A stretch of DNA of 64,000 nt from positions 140,455,368 through 140,519,367 of the forward strand of contig JALGPY010000001.1 of assembly GCA_023055425.1 (NCBI GenBank), given 5' to 3'. Position numbers and translations under genes: made by a program. Source of the stretch: Linanthus parryae. Lineage: Eukaryota > Streptophyta > Magnoliopsida > Ericales > Polemoniaceae. Positions 21,131 through 34,757 of this stretch are shown here, in pieces. Under the pieces are notes generated by a model. That model did no database searches. It saw only the letters and a list, made by a program, of their open reading frames with translations, and was not told where the DNA came from. Position 1 is the first letter of the stretch, and each line of letters starts with the position of its first letter.

Positions 21131-21425
21131 AGCAATAATTACTCCATCAGAAGAGGTGTCGCCGCTTGGGGGATACGAAATGCCATGAATGCTTAGCCCA
21201 AATAATAGGTGTATAATTTTTTGAAGAACCTGAATGAATGGAAAGAGTACTTGTTACTTTTTAGAGCATCTTCAAAAGATGGTGTAAACAATTGTCTTTG
21301 GCACAAATATATGTCATATTGGTTAAAAAACAAGCTCCAACAGCTGGTGCGAAATCTAACATATATTTGCACTTGGCCTATTTTTGGATCAGATCTGGAC
21401 TACATCAAAGACAATTGGTTCTGGT
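21131..21425. repeat. Second copy of the hydrolase 2 upstream segment
   Basis: Ordered blocks match 17275-17760, without the Stowaway element. The part from 21256 (gagcatcttcaaaagatggtg) to about 21425 resembles a common plant MITE type. Confidence 0.55.
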
Positions 21426-21924
21426 AAAAAAAAAATAGTTTTAATGCTCTCCTCCTCTTATGCTCCTCCTATTCTCTCCTCCTTGCAAATCCAACATTTG
21501 AATTTAGGGTAATTTACATAAACCACCCTCGAGTTTTAGTCAATAAGAATTTATTACCTTCACTGTTTGCCAATTCTCAGGGGACATCCTTAATTTGTGC
21601 CTAAATAATGACATCAAACACCCTTTAGCTAACAAACCGTTGGTCAAAGGTCGATTCCGTCAAATTCGATTTGAAATGCAAATTGTACCCCTCTGGCCTT
21701 CTCTCTTTCTCTTTTCTTTCTCTCCCCTCTTTCACCCAAACCGATAACCCTATCATTACCCTCAACTACCTCCATCTTCCTTGTCCAAGTTTTTCTCCCT
21801 CATCACCGTCTCTTTTGTTATGTATATGGTGATTCAAACCCCTAGCTAATTATTGGACGAAAAGGTGAAGCAAGGAAGAAGAACGAAGACGCGAAAATTG
21901 GGTACTATTAGTGTCTTCCTGCGA

Positions 21925-21990
21925 AGGAAAATTGTCTTTTTGCGAAGAGTCTTTTTGCGAAGAGTCTTCTTGCGAAGAGTCTTCGTGCAA
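21925..21990. repeat. 15-bp tandem repeat, about four units
   Basis: Units of the form tttttgcgaagagtc follow one another with few changes inside the left flank of the split MULE-like element. No function is evident. Confidence 0.75.
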
Positions 21991-22082
21991 AGACACCGGG
22001 ACAGTGGCGGTTTCTTTGTTTTCTTGTTCGATTTTGTAATGTTTCTTTGTTTCTTTGGGCACAAGTTAGTATCCTAGGCCTA

Positions 22083-22290
22083 TATAAATACCTAGGTCGA
22101 GACTAACATTGTGTGGTTTATCGTGGTTGATTGTAATTGAATTCTCATCAATAAATTGGTTCGTTTTGGTCGTGGATGTAGCTAGCCTAAAAAGTACTGA
22201 ACTGCGTTAAATTCTTGTGTTGTTCTTTTTCTTGTTCTTCGTCTTATTACTCTTCTTGTTTCCTAACAAGTGGCATCGTGCTTAAGCAAA
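22083..22290 (+). mobile_element. Possible old copia LTR end
   Basis: There is a TATA-like CCTATATAAATACC, then a T-rich stretch ending TTTCCTAACA, directly followed by AGTGGCATCGTGCTTA. The last part resembles a degenerate primer-binding site (TGGTATCAGAGC). This could be the 3' end of a decayed LTR inside the MULE-like element. Weak evidence. Confidence 0.25.
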
Positions 22291-22423
22291 GGGTATTCTA
22301 ACATCTTTGATCTCCGACAAGACGCATCCCCAATAACCACCAACACAATATTCGTCCACGGTTACTAGCAAAACTCGTCGACCAAACATCAACCTACTCT
22401 ATGACCACTCTAACGAGACCCCT

Positions 22424-24735
22424 TGTAACGCCCCCAAAATGACCAAGCCGGAGGCCCGGGGGGTGTCACTCCGTACCCGAGACAAAGCCCGGATACAAGG
22501 ACATTTAAAAGTGGATCTCAAGCAAAACTAAATTAAAAGTTAAACAATAGAACTTTATTACAAATCCAAAGATGCCTCAAACGTGGGCGCTTAACAAACT
22601 AGTGTTATAATCTAACAAAAGAGTTCTACTTTTATTGAAATGAAAATTTCTAATTTTCTAGGTGATGTACCGCGTCCCCCGCTAAGCCAAATACTCACCA
22701 CCTGGACCTGTGGTGCAGAAATAAAAAGAAACACCACAGTACAAAAGTCAGCATAAAAATACTGGCAAGCAAACACCCAAGCATGTAAAATGATGATGAG
22801 GCAGTTATAAAAACAATTACCATTTTTGCGAGTAGGAGTTCAACTTTAAACACAGCGGTAGTTTGAATTTGACACTTGTAAGAAAACATGAGAGTTTACA
22901 GTTCGCAAATTCGAGTTCAATACTCAAGTTGGGAAATCCCAAATATCATACTCATTCTTTTTCCCATTAATAACCATTAATTCCAAAAGATCACAATTTC
23001 AATTAGTTGATACGGGGAATAACCAATCACTTCGCAAGCATCCAAGCACTTAAGTGTCGACACCCACTTACAGACTTCTTGCGGTCAGAAGGGTGAGTAC
23101 TAGGAGCGATCCGGGGCCTTGCAACCGGATTAAATACAATTAATTGGCCGGGTATAACCCGACCAAGCCCAATAGTAACCATGAGACAATCCCGCACAAC
23201 TCTTCCACTTTACGTTATCGTGAATTGTTAACTTATTATGTTATTTTCAAGAAAAGCAGTTACAAGTAAGTGACACATAAACACATAGCACGTAATCCAT
23301 TTTGAGACATGTAAAAAGAAATAATTTGACACGAAGGGAGTTAGGCACACTAGGCCTGGCATGTTTACTCACCTCGTTTGCAAGCGATTATGGCGACTCA
23401 ATCGTAGTACTCAATGTATGCGTCGTCGGTGAATTCGTCGCCTACAAGTTAACAATACTCTAATTAAATTACAATTTCTTAGTAATAAAAATACTAATCT
23501 ATATTATATGCACATGACACCCAACGGTTTAGGGTTCTAAAACCAACCCAACATCCCCCTTAATTCATACTTCAAAACCAATCCCAAAACCTTATTCCAA
23601 AATTCCATAACCTAAAGTATACATAACCTATCATAACTCCACCAATTTATTACTCCAGTTTCCCAAACAGATCATGGCTCAAAAAAAATTCCATTGGATT
23701 CAAAACATTCTAAATAATAAGTTTAGCCTCAAACGGATCTTAATTTCGATTCCTGAATCAAAAGATATGTTCGTTTCAAATTTCCAATTCCCCTCAAAAT
23801 ACCCATACGGGAAATAACAATTTCCATGAAACTTTTCCCCCAATCATATAATTCATCCTACATTCATACTAAACCTAATACAACATGAATACTCACATCA
23901 AACAAGTGGTAATTACTAGCTAATCCTATTGTTTTGGCTTGATTTATCCCCTTACATAAACTAGGGTTTATGTATAATCAGTTGAACAACGAATATAGTG
24001 ATTAGAGATGTTATACGTGGTGAAAACGGGAATCAAAGTGAGTACAACAAATCTGAAATTAACGATTAACATGTTACTTACGTGAGATGTGAGAGATTCG
24101 AGTGATTGAGTGATGGAGATGAAGATGTTGGCGGCAAATCAAGGGCTGCCGGAAAAAGTATACATCAACAATCATGGAGGAATAAGAAGAAGATGAACAA
24201 AACGCAGGAAGAGAAGGAGAAGAAGAACGCACGGCATAGAGAGAGAGATAGAGAGAGACGAACCTGAGAGAGAGAGGCGGCGGTGACTGTGATGCCGCTG
24301 TTGCTTCTGTTGCCGTGAGGGAGAGAGACGACCAGAGAGGGAGATAGTGAATGTGAGGGTTTTGATGTTTTTGATCAATTGATCGAGAGAGAGGAAGAGA
24401 GATAGAGAGGGATTGAGAGAGGATCGGATGAGGATGAAGAAAAATCACAACTGACGTGATTTTGGGTGAGAAAAATCACGTCTGGTATGATTTTTGGGTC
24501 AAAAATCATACCAATCAGTGCAGAAAGACACTTATCCACCACTAGTTTAGGTAATAAGACAACTACCTCCCCTAACTTAATTAAAGGCACTAACAACCTT
24601 AGATAAAAGACACAAAGACCCCCAATTGCTAGCAAAGCCTTACAAATGACTCCCAACATTTAGATTTCACTCCCAACACATGTAATAATATCACAAATAC
24701 CTAAAATACCCTTAGTCACGAAACGGGGTATTTCA
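22424..24735 (-). repeat. 3' LTR of the gypsy element
   Basis: The LTR is 2312 bp, begins TGTAACGCCCCCAAAATG on the plus strand and ends GGGGTATTTCA. It matches 41116-43439. Its (CT/GA)-rich part near 24170-24440 contains open frames that are not genes. Confidence 0.95.
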
Positions 24736-24748
24736 TCCTTCCCACCTT
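24736..24748 (-). other. Polypurine tract of the gypsy element
   Basis: On the minus strand AAGGTGGGAAGGA directly abuts the 3' LTR, the usual plus-strand priming site. Confidence 0.85.
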
Positions 24749-24939
24749 AGAAAGAGCTTCGTCCTCGAAGCTTAAAACATAATCTTCAACAACCAATAAG
24801 GTATGAACTTCCTCTCAAGGGTACAACTACTAAATGCAACCTAAGGTCATGAATGATATGCAATATACTATAAGGAATACTGTATTAAAAACCGAAGGAT
24901 TACATCCTCTCCCCCTTAGAGGAGTGACGTCCTCGGAGC

Positions 24940-25455
24940 TCAAAGTACCTCGTCGAAAAGGTGAGGATACTTCTTCCTCATAACATCCGCCGCTTCCCAA
25001 GTTGCCTCTTCAGTGAGGTGATTTGTCCATAAGACCTTTACAAGCTTGACACTCTTATTGCGGGTGTCCCTTGTCTTGGTGTCTAGAATCTTGACAGGTT
25101 GCTCCTCATAACTCAAAGATGGATCCAATTCTATTGGTTCGGGATCCAATACATGAGATGGGTCAGGCACGTACTTCTTTAGCTGAGACACGTGGAATAC
25201 ATTGTGAACCCGACCCAAATTTGATGGTAGATCCAATCGATAAGCCACATCCCCAATCTTCTCTATAACATCAAATGGTCCAATGAATTTCGGGCTCAAC
25301 TTCCCTTTCTGGTTGAACCTCATGACTCCCTTAGTAGGCGAAACTTTGAGAAATGCCTTTTCTCTTATTTGGAACTCCAATGGTCTCCTCTTCTGATCAG
25401 CGTAGGACTTCTGTCTATCCTGAGCTGCCTTCATTCGCTGCTGGATAAGTCTCAC
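24940..25455 (-). pseudogene. Gypsy integrase C-terminus with chromodomain-like tail
   Basis: 171 codons in the same frame as the pol frame upstream, cut off from it by one TAG (25456-25458). It contains the integrase C-terminal GPF-type module (KFIGPFDVIEKIGDVAYRL, then HNVFHVSQLKKY). It ends in a tail with LSYEEQPVKILD, RNKSVKLVKVLW and EEATWE, the pattern of the chromodomain of Tekay/Del-type chromoviruses. In this family the tail is thought to help direct integration by contacting histone marks. Confidence 0.9.
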
Positions 25456-28400
25456 CTAATCTGTCATCTCTTCAATGAGTTGCGGACCAATTACCATTGT
25501 CTCGCTTATGTCGCTCCAACACAGTGGCGTTCTACACTTTCTTCCATACAACGCCTCGTGAGGTGTCATCCCAATACTAGCGTGGTAACTGTTGTTGTAG
25601 GAGAATTCTATCAAAGGTAATCTATCAACCCATGAACCTTGTAAGTCCATAACACAAGCCCTTAGCATATCTTCCAATGTTTGAATCGTTATTTCGGTTT
25701 TTCCATCAGTAGCAGGGTGGAATGCCGTGCTGAATTTCAACTGTGTTCCCAAAGCTTCCTGGAGTGCTTTCCAGAAATGAGAAAGAAAATTGGGATCCCT
25801 GTCGGAAACTATAGAGCTTGGAACTCCATGGTACCTCACAATGTTCTTTATATGCGCATCGGCTCTTTGTTCCATATTCCATGTATCCTTCATTGGGATG
25901 AACCTTGCTGTATTTGTCAACCTGTCAACTACGACCCAAATCTGATTCAGCCCATTCTTCGATGTCGGCAAAGCAGTTACGAAATCCATCGAAATTGAAT
26001 CCCACTTCCAATATGGGACATTAAATGGTTGGACTAAGCCTCCCATTCTCTTATGTTCAAACTTCACTTTCTGACAAGTCAGACATCTGGCCACAAATTC
26101 TGCTACTTCCCTTTTCACGTTGGGCCACCAGAAATTCTTCTTTAGATCCTTATAGAGTTTGTCACCCCCTGGATGTACTGAGTAGGGTGTGTTGTGCGCT
26201 TCACGCATCAACTTATCCTTGGTTTCCGCACACTTGTGTGGTACACACCATCTCCCCTTGTAGCGAATACTTCCATCTTCATGGATCTTGAAATCCTTTG
26301 CTTGCCCTTCCATAATCTTCTTCTTTATCCTCTCCAACTTCACGTCTCCTGGCTGGTTACTCCTTATTTCTTCCAAAACTTCTGGCACAACTGTCATATT
26401 CCCAAGGATATTCTTTACTCCACCTTGTTCCACCACTTCAATCTCGAGTTTTCGGAACTCATGGCATAGCCAATCTGGCAAAACTAGCATAGCACCTAAA
26501 GTATGGCTCGATTTTCGACTTAACGCATCAGCTACTACGTTTGCCTTCCCTTCGTGGTACTGGATACGCAAGTCATAATACTTTATGATCTCTAGCCAAC
26601 GTCTTTGCCTGTTGTTTAGCTCTTTCTGAGTGAAGATGTATTTGAGACTGCTGTGGTCAGTATACAATCTACACACTGATCCATATAGGTGATGTCTCCA
26701 TATCTTCAGTGCAAAAACTATGGCTGCAAGCTCCAAATCATGCGTAGCATAGTTCTCTTCATGAGTTTTCAGCTGTCTCGAAGCATAGGCAATAACCCTT
26801 CTTTCCTGCATAAGCACGCATCCTAAACCCTTCTTCGATGCGTCGCTGTAAACGTCTAACTCGTCAGATCCATTGGGTAAAGCTAACACAGGTGCTGTAG
26901 TCAACTTTTCTTTCAATTTCTGGAATGCCTCTTCACAATCTTCGCCCCACTGATACTTTACTGTCTTCTTGGTTAGCGTAGTCAGCGGTCTGGCGATCTT
27001 CGAGAAATCTTTTACAAAACGCCTGTAATATCCTGCCAATCCCAGAAAACTTCTTATTTCCGACACATTCTTCGGAGTTGGCCAATCTTTAACTGCTGAA
27101 ATCTTTCCTGGATCCACGGATATCCCTTCTTTTGAGATTATGTGACCCAGAAATGGAACTTGATATAGCCAAAACTCACATTTTGAGAGCTTAGCATACA
27201 ACTTCTCATGCCTCAATGTCTCCAACACTTCCCTGAGATGTTCTTGGTGCTCTTCCTCGCTCTTTGAGTAAACGAGGATGTCATCAATGAAGACGACCAC
27301 GAACCGATCCAGAAACGTCTTCATAACACGATTCGTTAGGTCCATGAATACTGCAGGAGCATTAGTTAGGCCAAAAGGCATGACAGTAAATTCATAATGT
27401 CCATACCTCGTTCTAAAGGCTGTCTTTGGGATGTCCTTCTCGGCTACCCGAAGCTGGTGATACCCTGATCTCAAATCTATCTTTGAGAAGACACTCGCCC
27501 CTTGCAACTGATCGAACAAGTCGTCAATTCGGGGTAAAGGGTATTTGTTCTTGATCGTTGCGCTGTTCAACTCTCTATATTCAATGCACAACCTCAAGCT
27601 TCCATCTTTCTTCTTCACAAATAATACAGGTGCACCCCAAGGCGACACACTTGGCCTTATGTAACCTTTTTGAAGTAACTCTTGCAACTGATCTTTTAGT
27701 TCCTTCAACTCTGCCGGTGCCATTCTGTACGGCGCCTTTGAGATTGGAGCTGTTCCAGGTGCTAGGTCCATAGTGAACTCAACTTCCCTTCTAGGTGGCA
27801 TTCCTGGAATCTCATCCGGGAACACATCGGGAAAGTCCTTGGCTATCGGTATCTCATCTAGCACGTTCTCCTTCTTAGACACGTCTTGGACATAACACAA
27901 ATAAGCACCATACCCCTTCTTTACTTGGTTGACTATGGTCAAAGCTGACACTAGCCTGATACATGGTTCCTTCGTGATGCCACGGTAGGAAACCTTTTCC
28001 CCCGTTGCGCCTCTAAGCCTGATTTTATGATCGTGACAGTCTATAACTGCTCGATACTTACCCAGCCAATCCATTCCCAATATAACATCTATCCCCCCAA
28101 GATCAAATTGTATCAGATTCGCCGGTAAGGTACTAGCCGAAATCTTAACTTCTACCCCTTCAAATATGGTATCACACACTGTTATATGACCGGTTGGGGT
28201 AGCTACAGGGATGGATATTCTAGACGTCTTATTGAGACTAAACTTTTCCACAAATGATGAAGAAATAAACGAATACGATGCTCCAGAATCAAATAGAGTA
28301 AAAGCTGGTTGATCATGGACAAGAAATGTACCAGTGACTACTCCATTTGCTGCTTCTGCCTCAGTCCTGCTCATGACAGCAATCCGTGCAACATTCCCAT

Positions 28401-28755
28401 TTTGTGCTGCTGTTCCTGCTGTACCAGTCCCATTGTTGTTGTTGTTGGCATTAGCCGGAGCATTGTTGTTCCCGTTCCTGTTTTGAACTCCATTGTTCCT
28501 TCCATTACCTTGGTTGTTCCCCTGCTGTCTTCCATAATTGTTGCCCCCATTATTCTGGCTGTAGCGGTTCCCATTGTTCCTGTTTCCGCCCTGGTTGTTG
28601 CCATTGAACTGTCGGTTTCCTTGATAGTTTCCTCCATTGTTCACCTGCTGATTCCCATTCGTTCGTGTACGGCACTCGAAAGACCGATGTCCCCTCTTGC
28701 CACAGTTATGGCAAGTGATTACATTCCCTTTGCAATCAACTCCAGGGTGATTCTG
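25456..28755 (-). pseudogene. Gypsy pol: zinc knuckle, protease, RT, RNase H, integrase
   Basis: An open frame of 1100 codons between two TAG stops. It starts inside the nucleocapsid: [14 protein letters not shown] is a CCHC knuckle at the upstream end, followed by an Asn/Gly-rich linker. Counting from 28644, the protease motif DSGAS is at about residue 119, the reverse transcriptase centre FIDD at 452-455, the RNase H start (YSDAS) near 599 and the integrase CLTC zinc ligands near 854. The integrase triad is Asp887, Asp948 and Glu984, with the DD35E spacing kept. All key residues look intact, so inactivation comes from the stops and the split gag. Confidence 0.95.
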
Positions 28756-29361
28756 CTAACACCTTTTGCAAATGTAGCGGCGAGGAGGCTGGTCACCGGA
28801 GTTCTGTTGGTTGCCACGGTACTGACCCTGGTTACCTCCTCCTTGGTTGGGCTTGAACCTCTTGTCCTGACTACCCTGGTTGTTCTTACCCTGATTGTTG
28901 CCATAGCCCATAGCGCTCTCAATCTTGCGCTTTCCTCGCTTCTCGTCTTGCGCCTCCTGAATGCGCCAAACAGCTGCAGCTCTATCGTATGCTTCCTGAA
29001 GGGTATCATATGTTCTGCACATCAAGTCCTTCTGCAGATGGAGTTCGAGACCGGACATAAACTTCCTAACCTTGGTCGCCTCATCAGGCATCAGCTGACC
29101 TGCGAATCGAGATAGTTCCATGAACTTCTTAAAGTACTCGGTCACAGAACCATTCCCCTGCGTCAGATTCACAAAATCGATATACTTCTGATCCTGGACA
29201 TGAGTCGAATAGAAGCGTGTGCGGAGTGCAGTCTGAAGAGCCTCCCAATTGAAATTGGGTTGAGCCAAGAAGTGCTGACGCGTGCTCCTCCACCATATAT
29301 TGGCTTCATTCTTCAGGTAGAATGCTGCGCAAACGACCTTGCGGTTTTCAGGGCACTCAAC
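28756..29361 (-). pseudogene. Gypsy gag, downstream part
   Basis: This is the capsid part of gag after the copia insertion, with the typical WWRSTRQH, FKKFMELSRFAGQ and FMSGLELHLQ blocks. A basic Gln/Gly/Asn-rich region ends at a TAG (28756-28758) two residues after the start of a cysteine motif. The reading frame continues directly into the pol frame, so a single base change explains the break. The frame also joins that of 37871-38133 if the copia element and one TSD copy are removed. Confidence 0.92.
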
Positions 29362-30792
29362 TGTAGGGTTTTGATTCATGGATCGCACAACGGAAGCATA
29401 ATCAAACATAAACCATGCAAAACCCTCCAAGGATCACAAGTCTAGATGCATAACGATAGTAAAGGTAAGAAATCATAAACACACCTTTGGGTTCTCCTTG
29501 ATGACTTCAAACGCGAATAATGTCACGTTCTCTATAGTTGATCCACGCCTAGAGTTGATCCTAGATCTCCCAAACTCCTTGGTGCTAGCCCGGAATAGGA
29601 AGAGGAAGAACGAATCATGCAAAACCAGACAAAAAGGGGGTTTCAGCCCCTTTTTGGCCGACGGGGTGAGGGCGGCGGCAAGGGGGTCGGCTCGGCCTCC
29701 TTGTTGCTTGCTCTCTCTCCTTTTGTTCTCTCCCACTCTTGTTATGTTCACTAATGAGCATAAGTTATGAGGAAGGAAGGAAGGAGGGTCCTTTATATAG
29801 TCCAACAACTCCTTGTTAACTACCTAAAGGACTTATTCTAGTCCAACTAGAATTCAATTTAGTCCCTTCCTTGCAAATTAGTCCCTACTAAGTTTGCAAG
29901 GGTTTGCAAAGTGATCCTTCTAATTAATTAATCCAATTAATTAATTCCCAAATCTAGTTCAACTCTATATAGCGTGTGACCCCATAGGTTCTATCTAGTT
30001 GGTAGCAACTATTTGCTAATATGGAGCGGTCTCTAGCAAAACATCCATTCTAGCCAACTAATAGAATAGTCATCTTGACAACCTTTGTACAAGTAATTGT
30101 CTCATACCTTTGCCTCCATATCCGGATTGGACACGAGACATACAAGTCACACTCGTATATCCAATCCATAGTTTCTCGATCCATGGGAATAGCCTTATTC
30201 GTGCAAATAACATCAATATCCTATATTGATTTATTTGAGTCTGGCCAGACATTCTATAAGCACTATCCCTCGAGTGGCCTAGGATATTTGCTCCCGTTAT
30301 GTGGGAGGGGCAAATCCTCTCTACGTCCACTACGATCTCTAAGCTTCCTTCTTATTGTATCCAGTACACGCCTTTATAACTACCCAGTTACGGTGTAGCG
30401 TTTAACGCTACCAAGATCACAATGATCCACAACTAGAATATCTAGTGACTTCAAGTCTAAGGATGACAATACCATTGCACCGCGAGAAGCACTTGTGACT
30501 CAACATAACATGTATGTAGCCTTCTCGGAGATGGGTCAATCCAGTGCAACATTCCCTAATGCACACCTATGTGTTGGATCGTGATATCTCCATATCAATC
30601 CAACCCCATACTAGTCTATAGATGATTGTCCCATTTAATCATTATACTTGACTATGGATATTTAAGATAAACAACACAATTGTAAATCTAAGCACTTCAT
30701 TATATTAAATATCCAATAAATAATAAATGAATTTTCTAGCCATATACAAATTCATACTAAACTTGATTGCCTCTAGGGCATCTATTCCAACA
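29362..30792 (-). repeat. 3' LTR of the copia element
   Basis: It begins TGTAGGGTTTTGATTCATGG and ends ATCTATTCCAACA on the plus strand; its length equals that of the partner at 36440-37870. Open frames in it, on both strands, are repeated in the other LTR and are not genes. Confidence 0.96.
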
Positions 30793-30803
30793 GTCTCCCA
30801 CTT
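30793..30803 (-). other. Polypurine tract of the copia element
   Basis: On the minus strand AAGTGGGAGAC abuts the 3' LTR. Confidence 0.8.
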
Positions 30804-30806
30804 GCA

Positions 30807-33800
30807 CTAGAGCCAATCTGGCCCATCTCGTATGCCCATACTCCTAGTGTGCCCTTCATGCTTCCACTGCGTGAGAGGCTTCGTAAGCGGGTCTGACAGA
30901 TTATCATCTGTAGGAATCTTGCATATCCGAACGTCTCCTCTATCGATAATATCTCGAATCAGATGAAACTTCCTGAGCACGTGTTTGGACTTCTGGTGCG
31001 ATCTTGGTTCCTTTGATTGCGCGATCGCCCCAGTGTTGTCACAGAACAACTCCACTGGATCCGCAATGCTAGGGACCACACCAAGTTCATAAACAAACTT
31101 TCTGATCCAAACAGCCTCCTTTGCTGCGCCATTTGCAGCAATGTACTCAGCCTCTGTTGTAGAATCAGCTACCGTCTCTTGCTTGGAACTCTTCCAGCTC
31201 ACCGCTGCTCCATTCAGGCAAAACACATATCCCGACTGTGATCTAAAGTCATCTCTGTCAGTTTGGAAGCTTGCATCAGTGTAACCCCTTACACGCAACT
31301 CTTCCTCACCGCCAAATATCAAGAAAGCATCCTTAGTTCTTCTCAAGTACTTTAGGATGTTCTTGACAGCAATCCAGTGACTCTCACCCGGATTGGATTG
31401 GTATCTGCTTGTCATACTCAAGGCATATGACACATCTGGTCTAGTAAATAACATGGCGTACATGATAGATCCTATGGCCGAGGCATAGGGAATCCTACTC
31501 ATGCGTTCCTTCTCAATCTCATTGGAAGGACAACCACTCTTCGAAAGAGTGATTCCATGTGACATGGGCAAGAATCCCTTCTTGGAATCTTGCATGTTGA
31601 ACCGTTTCAACACCTTGTCAATATATGTACTTTGACTTAGGCCTAGCAACCTCTTAGATCTATCTCTATATATCTTTATACCGAGTATATAGGCTGCTTC
31701 CCCTAAGTCCTTCATTGAGAAACACTTTCCTAGCCAATCTTTCACAGATTGCAGCATGGGAATGTCGTTTCCAGTGAGTAGTATGTCATCCACATACAAG
31801 ACCAGAAAAGCTACAGAGCTCCCACTAACCTTCTTGTAGACACAAGACTCATCTTCGTTTCTGATGAAGCCAAACTCTTTGACCACTTCATCAAAATGTC
31901 GATTCCAAATCCTAGAAGCTTGCTTCAATCCATAAATGGATCGTTGCAGCTTACAGACTTTGTTGGCTTGTTTTGGATCCTCAAAACCCTCCGGCTGTAT
32001 CATATACACATCCTCGAGGAGATTCCCATAAAGGAATGCTGTTTTGACATCCATCTGCCAAATCTCATAGTCGTAGTATGCTGCAATTGCAAGTAGGATT
32101 CGGATGGATTTGGTCATTGCGACTGGTGAAAAGGTTTCATCATAGTCAATACCATGAATCTGTCTGAATCCTTTGGCCACCAATCGGCCCTTATAGGTAA
32201 TCACATTACCATCCATGTCGATCTTCTTCTTGAAGACCCACTTGCACCCTATGGGCCGCGCCCCATCAGGTGGTTCCACCAAAGTCCATACTTTGTTGGT
32301 ATACATGGATTCCATCTCGGATCTCATGGCTTCAAGCCACTTCTGAGAGTCTGGGCCACTCATGGCCTCCTCATAGGTAGTAGGCTCATCATCTATGAGC
32401 ATCGTGTCACCGGAATCGGTTACGAGAAGTCCATACCTCTCGGGTTCCTGGCGCACTCTACTAGATCTACGATGCTCTTGTGTTACCTGAACAGGTGGCT
32501 CCACAACTGCTTGTGATTCCTATTCATGTTCCATAATCGGTTCAGTGATTTGTGGTTCTTGAACCTCTTCAAGTTCTACATTCCTCCCACTTGCTTCTTT
32601 AGAGACAAATTCTCTTTCTAGAAACATGCCGGTCCGAGCAACAAACACTTTGTTCTCGGTTGGATTGTAGAAGTAGTATCCCTTAGTTTCCTTAGGGTAC
32701 CCCACGAATTTACACTTATCCGATTTGGGCCCTAGCTTGTCTGACTGTAAACGTTTTACATAGACATCGCAGCCCCAAATCCTCATGAACGACAGTGTGG
32801 GACGCCTCCCACTCCACATCTCATATGGTGTCTTCATGACTGATTTAGATGGAACACGGTTAATGGTGAAAGCTGCACTTAATAGAGCGTAGCCCCAAAA
32901 TGATAATGGAAGATCGGTTTGACACATCATAGATCGAACCATATCCAATAGGGTTAGATTCCTCCTCTCGGACACGCCATTCCATTGTGGCGTTCCGGGT
33001 GGAGTGAGTTGGGACACGATCCCACACTCTCTAAGATAGTCGTCAAACTCTTGGCTCAAGTATTCTCCTCCACGATCCGATCGTAGAGCCTTGATACTTT
33101 TGCCAAGTTGCTTTTCTACTTCATTCTTGAATTCTTTGAAAACTTCAAAGGATTCGGATTTTGCCCTCATAAGGTACACAAATCCATATCTACTGTAATC
33201 ATCAGTAAATGTAATGAAGTAGACATAACCACCCCTGGCAGGCGTGGCAAATGGCCCACACACATCGGTATGTATGAGCGCCAATTGCTCACTAGTCCTC
33301 TCACCTTTCTTATTGAAAGGGGACTTTGTCATTTTTCCCAATAAACAAGCCTCACATGTCTCATATGATTCAAAATCAAATGAGTCTAGTAATCCATCCT
33401 TATGGAGTCTAGATACACGTTTCTCATTTATGTGGCATAAACGACAATGCCATAAATAAGCAGGATTTAAATCATTTATTTTAATCCGCTTGGTATTAAT
33501 GTTGTAGACAGGATTTCTTAGATCAAGGACATAAAGTCCATTAAATAATTGCGCACTAAAGTAGTGAATATTATTCAAATAAAAGGAACAACAATTGTTC
33601 TTTATTGAAATAATAAAACCATCATTGTCCAAACAAGAAATAGAAATAATGTTTCTGCTCATAGCAGGCACAAAATAGCAATTATTTAATTCTAAAACTA
33701 ATCCTGAAGGCAGAGATAGCTCGCACACGCCTATGGCCAACGCAGCAACCTTTGCTCCATTCCCAACGCGCAGATCTACCTCCCCTTTAGCCAATCTTTT

Positions 33801-34757
33801 ACTTCTCTTTAGATCCTGCATATTTCGACAAATATGAGATCCACATCCAGTATCTAATACCCATGATGTAGAGACAGTTAAATTGACATCTACAACAAAA
33901 ATACCTGGTGGTGGTGGAATCACTATTCCAAGCCTCTTGTCCTCCAGATATTTTGGGCAGTTCCTCCTCCAGTGTCCAGGCTGACTGCAGTAGTGACATT
34001 CATCCTTAGTCACAACCTTGGAAATGCCACCAACAGGCTTAAGGGCTGATTCCTTGGACTTGGCAACTGACTTGCCTTTTTCCTTGGAGGAAGAGGCAAA
34101 CATTTTGCCCTTTCCTTTCTGTACCATCATTATGGCCTTGCCCTTACCCTTGTTGATGCTCTGTTCAGCCGTCCTCAACATGTTGAGCAAATCTGGCAGT
34201 GGTTTAACGATCTCGTTCATGTTATAGTTCATAATGAACTGTCCATAACTCTCGGGCAACGATTGCAACACGAGATCGGTTGCCAACTCTTGGCCGACCG
34301 GGAACCCTAGTCGGGCGAGATTCTTTAAGTACCCGATCATTCGGAGTACATGGGGTCCCACCGGGTTCCCTTCTGCCAGATGAAATTTGAACAGTGCCTT
34401 TGAGACCTCATACCTCTCTACCCTCGCCTGCTCTTGGAAGAGCTGCTTTAGATGTTCGATCATATCGACAGCATTCATGTTTTCGTGTTGCTTCTGAAGC
34501 TCAGAAGTCATGGTGCAAAGCATAAGGCAGGCCGCATCATTAGCGTCGTCAACACGCTTTTGATACGCCTTTAAGGCAGCAGGTGTCTGGTTCTCTGGAC
34601 CTTCTGGAACATGCTCCTCTATTGCGTACAGTTTCTTTTCTTGCTTGAGAACAATTCTCAAGTTTCTGTACCAATCAAGAAAGTTGGTTCCAGAGAGCTT
34701 GTCCTTCTCAAGGACAGATCGTAGGGAATGTTGTGAACTCGATGAGTTGTTTGCCAT
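30807..34757 (-). pseudogene. Copia gag-pol polyprotein with one amber stop
   Basis: One frame of 1317 codons, the usual size for plant copia, with a single TAG at 32520-32522. From the N-terminus: gag with CHYCSQPGHWRRNC (residues 254-267), protease LDTGCGSH (Asp302), integrase zinc ligands (HCRLCH ... CEAC) and catalytic blocks HTDVCGPF, LRSDRGGEYL and NGVSERRN. After the stop come the reverse transcriptase with YVDDILLTG and RNase H with TEAEYIAA and the SKHVLRKFH end. The stop lies in the linker between integrase and reverse transcriptase. Without readthrough, reverse transcriptase and RNase H are not made, although the catalytic motifs themselves look intact. Confidence 0.95.

Noticed and set aside
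24074..24659. Ser/Leu-rich frames, repeated near 42777-43363
   Set aside because: They are part of the gypsy LTR (CT-rich leader) and occur identically in both LTRs.
28309..29115. 268-codon frame on the plus strand
   Set aside because: It is antisense to gypsy gag and the zinc-knuckle linker; the minus-strand frame carries the recognisable motifs.
30070..30398. Overlapping frames of 86 and 107 codons, repeated near 37150-37476
   Set aside because: They lie in both LTRs of the copia element and have no family features.
32520..32522. Programmed amber readthrough in copia
   Set aside because: The stop sits between integrase and reverse transcriptase rather than at a gag-pol border, and the neighbouring gypsy has the same kind of TAG lesions at three sites; mutation is simpler, although not proven.
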